Of a DNA stretch of 44,619 nt, positions 16,172 to 23,915 are shown in pieces. Made by a program: the position numbers and the translations under genes. Numbering within the stretch: position 1 is the stretch's first letter; each line of letters begins with the position of its first letter. The notes under the pieces are model-generated. The model saw only the letters and a program-made list of their open reading frames with translations, did no database searches and had not been told where the DNA came from. This stretch comes from CBFHWY01 sp965659675. Its GTDB lineage: Bacteria; Bacteroidota; Bacteroidia; Flavobacteriales_G; Salibacteraceae. Location: assembly GCA_965659675.1 (NCBI GenBank), contig CBFHWY010000012.1, forward strand, positions 1 through 44,619, written 5' to 3'.

Positions 16172-16804
16172 GTGAGATTCCTGAAAGAGCAAAGACTATT
16201 CTTCCTTCCTTACATCTTCTTTCTGCTGATCGCTGTAGCACTGGTCATTTCATACGACCAAAAAGAGCTTCACCTCTTTCTGAATAGTTTTCACAGTTCT
16301 TTCCTCGACAGTTTTTTCTACTGGGTGACCTATTTGGGCGATGGTCGGCTGCTCTTTCTGATCCCCTTATTGCTTCTCATTAGCACTGCACGAAAGGCGA
16401 TCTATGTTTTCCTATCCACTGCTTTGGCATCCATTCTAACACAGATCTTAAAAAGACTCATTGAAGCACCAAGACCATCAAAGGTATTTGAGGAGGGCCA
16501 ACTCTATCTTGTCGAAGGAATGAACCTTCACAAGCATTTTTCCTTTCCTTCGGGACACACCACTACGGCCTTTGCTTTTTTCTTTTGCTTGTCCGTTCTC
16601 AAACCAAAATACACCTGGCTATTTCTACTCATCGCTGTTTTAAGTGGCTTTAGCAGAGTATACCTTTCTCAGCATTTCCTGGAAGATGTTGTGGCCGGTT
16701 CGCTTGTGGGGATCTCTGGTGCTTTTATGGGTTTATTAATTATGCGTTTATTCAGATCATCAAAACTCGATCGCAATTTATTTGGGCTTGAAAATCGAAT
16801 CTAA
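16172..16804 (+). CDS. PAP2-family membrane phosphatase
   Basis: The 210-residue, multi-spanning protein has the three phosphatase signatures: KRLIEAPRPSKVF (K-x6-RP) at about residue 93, PSGHTTTAF at about 128, and SRVYLSQHFLEDVVAG (SR-x5-H-x3-D) at about 162. These form a vanadate-sensitive acid phosphatase site that dephosphorylates lipid pyrophosphates or phosphatidic acid at the outer face of the membrane. The GTG at 16172 is the natural start. The next gene begins inside its last 23 bases, so the two are coupled; undecaprenyl-phosphate recycling for the neighbouring lipid-linked glycosyltransferase is a reasonable inference. Confidence 0.9.
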   Translation: MRFLKEQRLFFLPYIFFLLIAVALVISYDQKELHLFLNSFHSSFLDSFFYWVTYLGDGRLLFLIPLLLLISTARKAIYVFLSTALASILTQILKRLIEAPRPSKVFEEGQLYLVEGMNLHKHFSFPSGHTTTAFAFFFCLSVLKPKYTWLFLLIAVLSGFSRVYLSQHFLEDVVAGSLVGISGAFMGLLIMRLFRSSKLDRNLFGLENRI

Positions 16805-18326
16805 ATATCTTCCTCTAGCACTTGTACTTTTAGGTATTCTCCTGTATATGCCTTTCATTGGCAGTGTGCACCTCTTCGACTGGGATGAGATCAACTTTGC
16901 GGAATGTGCAAGGGAGATGATCATTAGTGGTGATTATCTGAGGGTGCAGATCGACTTTGAAGATTTTCATCAAAAACCCCCGCTCTTCATATGGTTTCAG
17001 GTGATGAGCATGAAACTTTTTGGAATCAATGAGTTTGCTGCTCGCTTTCCCAATGCCATTGCTGGAATCCTAAACCTGGTTTTACTCTATCTCATTGGAA
17101 AAAAGATCAGAAGTCCAAAATTCGGCTTGATCTGGGCACTGGCACACGGTTTATCATTTCTGCCATTTCTTTATTTCAAATCGGGGATCATCGACCCATG
17201 GTTCAACCTATTCATCTTCTCCGGAATCATCCTATATCTCTTTGGGCTAGAAGACCGTAAGTACTCCTGGACCATACTCTCCGGGGTCTGTATTGGCCTT
17301 GCGGTTCTCGCTAAAGGTCCAGTAGGTTTATTGCTTTTTGGCGCTACCATCGCGATCAGCGTTTTTAGCAAGCGTCTATGGTGGGCCCTTAATTGGCGTT
17401 ATCTGATCAGCTTCATTTTGCCATTCATATTGGTGGGAGGCTTCTGGTTCTTGTTGATCATTTTCTCGGGTCGATCAGAGATCATAGTAGCATTCATCGA
17501 TTATCAGATACGCCTTTTCAGCACAGAAGATGCAGGGCATGGTGGTCCATTCTTTTATCATTTTATTGTGCTACTTATCGGCTGCTTTCCAGCTTCTATA
17601 TTTGCCCTAAAGCCGATCTTCAACAGGAAAGAAGACTTCCACGAGACGGCCATATTCTGGTCGATGTTGTTCACGCTCATCCTCTTTTCCATCGTAGAAA
17701 CCAAAATTGTACACTACTCTTCATTTTGCTATTATGGGCTGAGCTTTTTTGCCGCAAAATACCTTTCTGTAAAGGCATCCGATCGTTGGGTCAGGATCCT
17801 TACCACCATTGGATCATTCATTTGGATCCTGCTACTCATAAACATAGCCGTATTTGGAATGCTCATGCATGATCTCGACCTCGCTGCTTTCATCAAAGAC
17901 CCATTTGCTCTGGCCAATATGCAAGCCAAAGTGAACTGGACCTATGCCGACCTCCTTCCAGGTCTGTTGATGCTTATCGGGGTAGTGAGCTATATCTGGA
18001 AACGAAATCAAATTGCTTTTTGGCTTTCGAGCAGCCTGGCTATTTATGCCTTTTTAGTGATGATCGTACCTAAGATCGAAGCTTACTCGCAGCGCGCTGC
18101 CATTGAGTATTTTGAATCGATTAAAGCCAAAGATGCAGAAGTGTATCCCTTCGGATATAAGAGCTATGCCCACTTATTCTATTCTGACAAACGTCCCGAA
18201 GAAAAGGGCTCTGAATTGCAGTATTTGGTTACCAAGATCCAAAAAGCAGAGCAACTGGAATCGCTTCACCCAGAGGCGATCAAGTTACAGAGTAGAGATG
18301 GATTTTTGCTTTACGAATTACCTTGA
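16782..18326 (+). CDS. GT39/ArnT-like lipid-linked glycosyltransferase
   Basis: The 514-residue polytopic membrane protein has about 11-12 hydrophobic segments. Its first extracytoplasmic loop carries DWDEINFAECAREM (residues about 30-43) and, shortly after, FHQKPPLFIWFQ. These are the Asp-Glu and KPP motifs of the ArnT/PMT (GT-C) family. Such enzymes move a sugar from a polyprenyl-phosphate carrier to lipid A or protein. A soluble C-terminal tail of about 70 residues follows the last helix. It starts at a TTG inside the end of the PAP2 gene. Substrate and acceptor cannot be read from sequence. Confidence 0.85.
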   Translation: MGLKIESKYLPLALVLLGILLYMPFIGSVHLFDWDEINFAECAREMIISGDYLRVQIDFEDFHQKPPLFIWFQVMSMKLFGINEFAARFPNAIAGILNLVLLYLIGKKIRSPKFGLIWALAHGLSFLPFLYFKSGIIDPWFNLFIFSGIILYLFGLEDRKYSWTILSGVCIGLAVLAKGPVGLLLFGATIAISVFSKRLWWALNWRYLISFILPFILVGGFWFLLIIFSGRSEIIVAFIDYQIRLFSTEDAGHGGPFFYHFIVLLIGCFPASIFALKPIFNRKEDFHETAIFWSMLFTLILFSIVETKIVHYSSFCYYGLSFFAAKYLSVKASDRWVRILTTIGSFIWILLLINIAVFGMLMHDLDLAAFIKDPFALANMQAKVNWTYADLLPGLLMLIGVVSYIWKRNQIAFWLSSSLAIYAFLVMIVPKIEAYSQRAAIEYFESIKAKDAEVYPFGYKSYAHLFYSDKRPEEKGSELQYLVTKIQKAEQLESLHPEAIKLQSRDGFLLYELP

Positions 18327-18390
18327 TTCACCTACTTCTTGGTCGTCAGTAGATTAAATACTATATTGCAGGGTTCATTAGCACCCTCAA

Positions 18391-18771
18391 ATGGAGAAAG
18401 AAGAATATCAGATCGAGTTTGAGCTCAGATCATCCCCTAAAGTACTCTACAACAGGCTGGCCACCCCAAGTGGTTTAGCAGAATGGTTTGCCGACGATGT
18501 CAATGTAAAAGATGGCATATTTACTTTCAGTTGGGATGGCTCAGATGAAGAAGCTAAACTTCTCGACAAGAAACCAGATGAGTTCATTCGCTGGCAATGG
18601 CTCGACGATGAAGGAACAGATTGCTTTTTTGAAATGCGAATTCGCATAGATAAGATCACCAAAGAGGTGGCTCTGGTGGTGACCGATTTTGCGGAGCCCG
18701 ATGAAGTGGATAGCGCCATGAGACTATGGGAAAGTCAGATCCACGAACTGCAACACGTTATTGGCTCCTGA
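18391..18771 (+). CDS. START-like (SRPBCC) domain protein
   Basis: The 126-residue protein begins EEYQIEFELRSSPKVLYNRLATPSGLAEWFADDV, the opening of a single START-like domain, and ends with a long amphipathic helix (DEVDSAMRLWESQIHELQHVIG) that closes such folds. It lies 43 bases before an LptF/LptG permease gene. I recall similar START-like genes beside LptF/LptG genes in other Bacteroidota, but this order should be checked. A hydrophobic pocket could bind a lipid, but no ligand is known and this is inference. Confidence 0.82.
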   Translation: MEKEEYQIEFELRSSPKVLYNRLATPSGLAEWFADDVNVKDGIFTFSWDGSDEEAKLLDKKPDEFIRWQWLDDEGTDCFFEMRIRIDKITKEVALVVTDFAEPDEVDSAMRLWESQIHELQHVIGS

Positions 18772-18790
18772 TTCAGGCCATTTCTGGACT

Positions 18791-18798
18791 TATATTTG
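18791..18798 (+). promoter_or_regulatory. Candidate -7 promoter element (TATATTTG)
   Basis: TATATTTG fits TAnnTTTG and lies 17 bases before the ATG of the LptF/LptG permease, giving a leader of about 12 bases. No TTG sits at a canonical -33 distance. Confidence 0.4.
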
Positions 18799-18814
18799 CA
18801 AGGACTAAAAGTCC

Positions 18815-20233
18815 ATGAAGAAACTCTATAAGCTGGTACTAGGGACCTATCTCGGTCCATTTATCCTCACCTTCCTGATCACCCTTTTCATCCTTGTGAT
18901 GCAATTCCTCTGGAAATACATCGATGAGATGGTAGGTAAAGGTCTGGAATGGAGCATTATTATCGAACTGCTCTTCTATGCCAGTGCAAACCTTGTCCCC
19001 ATGGCCCTGCCCCTGGCCGTGTTATTGTCTAGCATCATGACCTTTGGCAGCATGGGTGAGCATTACGAACTTGTCGCCTTCAAATCTGCCGGGATCTCCC
19101 TTCAAAAAATTATGACTCCCCTCATCGGATTTGTATTGATACTGAGTTTGGGCGCTTTCTACTTCTCCAATTCCATCTGGCCGGTGGCCAACTTGAAATT
19201 TGCTTCCTTACTTTACGATATTCGCCATAAAAAACCAGCCATAGACATTCAGGATAAAGTCTTTTTTAAAGAATTTGACGGTTTTGCCATTCGCGTTGAA
19301 AAGAATGATAAAAAGCAGAATGTCATGTATGATGTGCTGATCTACGACCATCGCGACAAAAAAGGAAACCGCAAGGTCATTAGGGCGAAAGAGGGTGTCA
19401 TGCAGATCACTCCCGATGAGAAGTACATTGAATTCATTCTTAGTGATGGTCATAGCTATAGCGATGAAGGAAGCAAGACTCAAAGTCACTTCCGGACCAA
19501 CTTTGAAGAAGAGATCATTCGCTTTGATCTGAGCACCTTCAAAATGGAACGAAGTGATGAAGAGCGCTACAAGAACAATTACAAGATGCTCAATCTCGCT
19601 CAGTTAAGTGATCAAATAGATACACTGCAAGAAAAATTGGACAATCGCGTTGATGTTTATGAGAACAAGATCAATGACTATTACCTGCTGATGCAAGACA
19701 GCTTTTCCATACCCCGCCTTGCTGATATTCAGGTTGAGGAAGATAGCATGAGCGTGATATCTGATCTGGCTTTGGCAAAACAAAGCGTGATCTTTGAACA
19801 GGCGATCAATCGCTGTAGATCAAAGAAGACCTTTGTAAACTCCATTCTGAAAGAAACCAGCTCCAGGTCGAAGTATATCAACCGACATGATATTGAACGT
19901 CACCGCAAATTCACGCTTTCTGTAGCTTGTTTGGTGCTCTTTTTTGTTGGGGCGCCCATGGGAGCCATTATTCGAAAGGGTGGGCTTGGAATGCCGGTAC
20001 TGATTTCAATTGCCTTCTTCCTCATCTTTCACGTGAGTTCAATTACGGGTGAAAAACTCATCAAAGAGGGTGAGCTGAGTGTGGCGACTGGAATGTGGAT
20101 CGCCACCTTTGTATTGAGTCCAGTGGGCGTTTTTCTTACCTATAAAGCCAGCACCGACTCATCCTTGTTGGACATGGATGCATACTCCAACATAGTTCGT
20201 CGCTTAAAAGGCTTCTTCAGAATAAAATCATGA
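18815..20233 (+). CDS. LptF/LptG-family lipopolysaccharide export permease
   Basis: The 472-residue protein has the YjgP/YjgQ layout: three N-terminal membrane helices (LGPFILTFLITLFILVMQF..., then ASANLVPMALPLAVLLSSIMTFG), a large periplasmic beta-jellyroll (about 130-250), and three C-terminal helices beginning FTLSVACLVLFFVGAPMGAIIRKGG. The motif GAPMGAIIRKGG is conserved in the family. It is a membrane subunit of the LptB2FG exporter that extracts lipopolysaccharide. An extra charged segment (about 265-350, DTLQEKLDNRVDVYENK) enlarges the region before the second helix set, as often in Bacteroidota. It overlaps the next gene by ATGA. Confidence 0.92.
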   Translation: MKKLYKLVLGTYLGPFILTFLITLFILVMQFLWKYIDEMVGKGLEWSIIIELLFYASANLVPMALPLAVLLSSIMTFGSMGEHYELVAFKSAGISLQKIMTPLIGFVLILSLGAFYFSNSIWPVANLKFASLLYDIRHKKPAIDIQDKVFFKEFDGFAIRVEKNDKKQNVMYDVLIYDHRDKKGNRKVIRAKEGVMQITPDEKYIEFILSDGHSYSDEGSKTQSHFRTNFEEEIIRFDLSTFKMERSDEERYKNNYKMLNLAQLSDQIDTLQEKLDNRVDVYENKINDYYLLMQDSFSIPRLADIQVEEDSMSVISDLALAKQSVIFEQAINRCRSKKTFVNSILKETSSRSKYINRHDIERHRKFTLSVACLVLFFVGAPMGAIIRKGGLGMPVLISIAFFLIFHVSSITGEKLIKEGELSVATGMWIATFVLSPVGVFLTYKASTDSSLLDMDAYSNIVRRLKGFFRIKS

Positions 20234-21399
20234 AGCTCTTTGTCCTATTATCAAGGTTTCCCTATCCTCTAGAAAAAGGAGATAAGCTCAGGGCATTTCA
20301 TCAGATCAGGACCCTCTCCAGGAATCACAAGATCTATTTGTGTTGCCTATCAGACATCAAAGTAGATCCGGCTCATATTAAAGAGCTTGAATCCTATTGC
20401 GAAGAGATCAGGGTAATACGTTTAAACAAACTCAAGATCCTATGGAGACTATTCCTGGGAGTATTCTCAGGAAAGCCTTTTCAATTTCACTATTTCTATG
20501 ATCATTCGGCAAAAAGGGAAATTGAGAACTACATAGAGTCTGCCTTGCCGGCTCATATCTATTGCCAGCTCATCAGAACCGCCTCCTATGTAAAGAAATA
20601 CAGTGTGATCCCAAAGACCATTGATTATATGGATGCGCTTTCAGCGGGAATGAAGCGCAGGTCAAAGACCAGTTCTTTCCCTTTGAGTTTCCTTTTCGAA
20701 TTGGAATCTAAGCGTTTAAGCAAATTTGAAGCAGAGCTATTTAAATACTTTGACCATCACTGTATCATCAGTGACCAAGACCGCGAATCCATTCAACACC
20801 CAAGGAAAGATCAGATAAAAGTGATCCCAAATGGAATTGATGAAAGCTTTTTCGTCAATAAAAAGCGAGATAAGAACTACGAGTTGCTTTTCACGGGAAA
20901 TATGAATTATCCGCCTAATGTAATGGCAGCCAGCTTTATCGCAGACGGTATACTTCCTGAATTGCGAAAAAAAGCCTGGAAAGGCAAGGTTTTGATCGCC
21001 GGAGCCAAGCCTTCCGCAAAGGTTCGTGCGCTCAAATCCAATGAAATTGAGGTCAGCGGCTGGGTAGATGACATTAGAGATGCATATTCGAGTGCAAAGA
21101 TCTTTGTTGCTCCTATGTTCATCGGGAGCGGCCTTCAAAATAAGTTGTTGGAAGCCATGGCGCAAGGGATTCCCTGTGTAACATCGAGTCTGGCAAATAA
21201 TGCCCTGGGTGCAAAGGCTGGTGAATCCATTCTGATCGCAGAGAAAAAAGAAGAATTTGCTGAAAAAATATTCTACTTATCGTCCAACAACGATGAAGCC
21301 ATAGCCATGGGTAAACTCGGACAATCCTTTATCAAAAAGAACTTCAGCTGGGCCCATCAAAGCGAGCTTCTCACTGCAATTTTTGCAACTAAACAATAG
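20230..21399 (+). CDS. GT4-family glycosyltransferase
   Basis: The 389-residue GT-B protein opens with LLSRFPYPLEKGDKLRAFHQIRTL, typical of the sugar-transferase group seen with polysaccharide clusters. The C-terminal donor domain holds VIPNGID, LLFTGNMNYPPN and the block FVAPMFIGSGLQNKLLEAMAQGIPCV, whose E is the nucleotide-sugar ligand. It is translationally coupled to the LptF/LptG gene (4-base overlap). With the GT39-type gene and the PAP2 phosphatase upstream it suggests envelope glycan assembly. The donor sugar and acceptor are not evident. Confidence 0.87.
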   Translation: MKLFVLLSRFPYPLEKGDKLRAFHQIRTLSRNHKIYLCCLSDIKVDPAHIKELESYCEEIRVIRLNKLKILWRLFLGVFSGKPFQFHYFYDHSAKREIENYIESALPAHIYCQLIRTASYVKKYSVIPKTIDYMDALSAGMKRRSKTSSFPLSFLFELESKRLSKFEAELFKYFDHHCIISDQDRESIQHPRKDQIKVIPNGIDESFFVNKKRDKNYELLFTGNMNYPPNVMAASFIADGILPELRKKAWKGKVLIAGAKPSAKVRALKSNEIEVSGWVDDIRDAYSSAKIFVAPMFIGSGLQNKLLEAMAQGIPCVTSSLANNALGAKAGESILIAEKKEEFAEKIFYLSSNNDEAIAMGKLGQSFIKKNFSWAHQSELLTAIFATKQ

Positions 21400-21420
21400 G
21401 TTTTCTCGTACATACAGCGT

Positions 21421-21428
21421 TAGTTTTG
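21421..21428 (+). promoter_or_regulatory. Candidate -7 promoter element (TAGTTTTG)
   Basis: TAGTTTTG fits TAnnTTTG and lies 21 bases before the ATG at 21450. It overlaps an in-frame upstream start at 21426, so it argues for the 21450 start. Confidence 0.35.
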
Positions 21429-21449
21429 AGAGAATTGAAGCACGCTACT

Positions 21450-22247
21450 ATGAAAAACTCAGTTTTATTCATTCTACTTATTGTAGGATTTTTTGCCTGC
21501 AAGTCAAGTGAGGATATAGCAGAACCTACTCCTGCTCCAGCGCCTAGTGAAGAGCCGGAAGAAACAAGTACTGTAGCTGAAGAGGCTCCTAAACCCCAAT
21601 TGGTTATGGATACTGTTCGAGAAACAACAAAGGCAGATACCACCCTAAAAGCTGCTAATAGTAATATGGCAGCAGCTCAAACTTCAGCGGCCGATATTCC
21701 TACGGAGGGAGATGGAGAGTTCAGGGTACAATTGGATGCAACCATGGGAACTGTGTTTAAGCCTAAGTACAAGGGCTTCAATAAGATCTATTTTGAAGAT
21801 GGTGCCGGAGGTAGCAAGGTCTATGTAGGTAAAAACCTGAGCAAAGTACAAGCTGAGCAACTGCGCGATGAGTATAAGCTCAGAGGTTTTGAGGATGCCT
21901 TTGTGGTATCTATGTCTGGTACAGGAAAATCGGCGGGCTCCAAATTCACTGCGAATGCATCAGACAAGAAATTAAGTGCCGAAGATGGTGCTGTTTTCCT
22001 TGTTCAGCTCATCGCTTACAGAGGGCCGCAACCGCCAAGGAAACTTCGTAAAGTGAATTTTTATCAAATTCTTGGTTTTGATGATGGATTCAAACGGATC
22101 TATTCAGGCACTTATTCGACTGTAGAAGAAGCCAGAGCTGGACAGGAGATGTTCAAAAAGAGCGGCTTCAAGGACTGTTATGTTGTGCCCTTTGAAGGTT
22201 ACAAAAACAAATTGAACGGACTGGTTGGAACTCCTATCCAACCCTAG
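21450..22247 (+). CDS. Lipoprotein with two SPOR-like repeats
   Basis: The signal peptide MKNSVLFILLIVGFFAC ends in a lipobox Cys. About 75 residues rich in Ala, Pro, Glu and Thr form a linker. Two homologous segments of about 65 residues follow. The first begins EFRVQLDATMG and ends DAFVV; the second begins FLVQLIAYRG and ends DCYVVPF. Each contains a Y/S-x-G-x-(N/Y)-(L/S)-x-x-(V/E)-x-x-x-A-x block and then a G-F-(E/K)-D motif. This order is that of SPOR domains, which bind denuded peptidoglycan at division sites. The second copy retains more of the family pattern. It meets the convergent T9SS gene with a shared CTAG. Confidence 0.75.
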   Translation: MKNSVLFILLIVGFFACKSSEDIAEPTPAPAPSEEPEETSTVAEEAPKPQLVMDTVRETTKADTTLKAANSNMAAAQTSAADIPTEGDGEFRVQLDATMGTVFKPKYKGFNKIYFEDGAGGSKVYVGKNLSKVQAEQLRDEYKLRGFEDAFVVSMSGTGKSAGSKFTANASDKKLSAEDGAVFLVQLIAYRGPQPPRKLRKVNFYQILGFDDGFKRIYSGTYSTVEEARAGQEMFKKSGFKDCYVVPFEGYKNKLNGLVGTPIQP

Positions 22248-23839
22248 CGAACCAAGGTTATGGTTCCATTTGCCAATTGGGGCTGATACAAACAGTCGAT
22301 ATAACTGATCTCATAAACATAGATTCCTGAAGGCATATCATTGCCTTCGTATCTGCCGTCCCAATATTCTTCAGGATCATTGGTATTAAATAGCAGTCTA
22401 CCCCAACGATCAAATATCTCCATTTCGAAGCTTCTATCATCAGGAATGAAGGATCTATAACCCTCATTGATGCCATCCAGGTTTGGGGTAAAGGCGGTTG
22501 GGATCAATGCGCTGTAATCTGCCTCTCGATAAATATTCACCTCATCAAAAGCAGAGTTCCCGCAATTATCCAAAACCTCTATTCCATAAGTACCTGGCTC
22601 TTCGACGATTATGCTTTCACTGCTATCTCCTGTACTCCAACGATACTTTGCGTTTGCAACATTTGCGGATAACTCTATGGATGTTCCATCACAAAGCAAA
22701 GTATCTTCCATCAACTCAAAAGTGCTCAGATCAGTAAAGTTGATCTCAACCCCATCGGATGCAGAGCCACAAAAGTTGGTTATGGTCACGGTGTAAACCC
22801 CAGATTCAGACACTGTGATCTCAGACTTCTGCGAGCCATTGCTCCATTTATAGATCGATTGTGGAAAGGCAGCGCTGACCTTCGCTGTATCTCCTTTACA
22901 AAGTACGCGATCTGGACCCAGAGAGATCTCAGCAAAATTGAATACCCGTACATTCATACTGTCGCTCACCACGCAGCCATTGGTGTCGGTCGCCTCTAAA
23001 CCATAGGTACCGCTTCTTTCGATCACAATACTGCTATCCGTTGATTCTGTATTCCACTCATAAGAGCGGTAACCAGATAAGCTCAACAAAACGGTATCAC
23101 CATCGCATATACTGCGATTCGCTCCTAGTGAGAGATTCTGAAGATCGTAATTGATCAACCGGGCCGTATCTACCCATTTACATCCGTTCTGATCGAGCGC
23201 TTCCACAAAATAAACTCCGGGATCATCTACCGTGATGCTTTGATTTGTGTCGCCATTACTCCACTGGTACGAACTGTAGTTTTGGTAAACAGTGAAGTTT
23301 GTTGGTGTTCCCGGACATAGGGTATCATTATCTGACATTTGTATCTCTGGACTACTGGTGTAGTCAACATTTGCCAGAAATGAAACAAGATATGGACCCG
23401 TATTCCAGTTTGCTGCTTTGATGGCTATGGTATTCTTCCCAATTCTCAAAAACGGGGTTAGATTAAAACTATAGATCAGACCCAGGTTTCTTCCAATTCC
23501 GACCAAACTATCATTCAAATAAAGCTCAAACTCATTGTCTGCCGAGATCTGACAATTGGAATTAACACACTCCCCTTTTAGAAAGAATGACTTTCGGAAG
23601 TATGCAGTATCACTAAAAGGGCTAACCCACATCGATTGAGAGCCTGGAACTATCGGACTGATCGTCCACGGTGAAGGAGACTGAGCCAAAGGCCAGGCGT
23701 CATCGTTAAACCATGGGTTGGTCCAGCCTGATTGAAAAGCACCAACAGCCTTCCACGTACCATCAGAGCGAATCACCAATTGCGCGCTTGCGCAAATAGG
23801 ACCTAAAGAAAGTAACAGTGCAAAAAGCGCAGCTCTCAT
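22244..23839 (-). CDS. T9SS type B sorted protein with Ig-like repeats
   Basis: The 531-residue secreted protein starts MRAALFALLLSLGP...SAQ. Residues about 20-150 form a beta-sandwich (WFNDDAWPLAQSP, AYFRKSF, ISADNEFELYLN) like a galactose-binding module. Four Ig/PKD-like repeats follow, each opening LC-x-G-(T/D) and carrying Y-x-W-(S/N)-x-G or similar. The last 85 residues are a gliding-motility-associated C-terminal domain (FTPNLDGINEGYR, FDRWGRLLF, WDG, SGIYVYEI), the signal for type IX secretion. It is probably a surface adhesin. The ATG at 23839 is chosen because a terminator hairpin occupies the region around the upstream in-frame start. Confidence 0.88.
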   Translation of the reverse strand: MRAALFALLLSLGPICASAQLVIRSDGTWKAVGAFQSGWTNPWFNDDAWPLAQSPSPWTISPIVPGSQSMWVSPFSDTAYFRKSFFLKGECVNSNCQISADNEFELYLNDSLVGIGRNLGLIYSFNLTPFLRIGKNTIAIKAANWNTGPYLVSFLANVDYTSSPEIQMSDNDTLCPGTPTNFTVYQNYSSYQWSNGDTNQSITVDDPGVYFVEALDQNGCKWVDTARLINYDLQNLSLGANRSICDGDTVLLSLSGYRSYEWNTESTDSSIVIERSGTYGLEATDTNGCVVSDSMNVRVFNFAEISLGPDRVLCKGDTAKVSAAFPQSIYKWSNGSQKSEITVSESGVYTVTITNFCGSASDGVEINFTDLSTFELMEDTLLCDGTSIELSANVANAKYRWSTGDSSESIIVEEPGTYGIEVLDNCGNSAFDEVNIYREADYSALIPTAFTPNLDGINEGYRSFIPDDRSFEMEIFDRWGRLLFNTNDPEEYWDGRYEGNDMPSGIYVYEISYIDCLYQPQLANGTITLVR

Positions 23840-23856
23840 AATCTCCTCGAAAATAA

Positions 23857-23877
23857 GAAAAGGCCTCATCGGCCTTT
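23857..23877 (-). terminator. Rho-independent terminator of clpB
   Basis: On the minus strand, GGAAAGGCC, loop GATGA, GGCCTTTTC is followed by TTATTTT, 39 bases past the clpB stop. It overlaps the 5' region of the next gene, so that gene must have its own promoter very close by or rely on read-through. Confidence 0.7.
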
Positions 23878-23915
23878 CCTTCTTTTATTAACTGCAAATT
23901 CCGATCTGGTTGGAA

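Noticed and set aside
22244..23869. Upstream start at 23869 for the T9SS protein
   Set aside because: It would place the clpB terminator hairpin inside the coding region and put ten non-hydrophobic residues before a perfect signal peptide.
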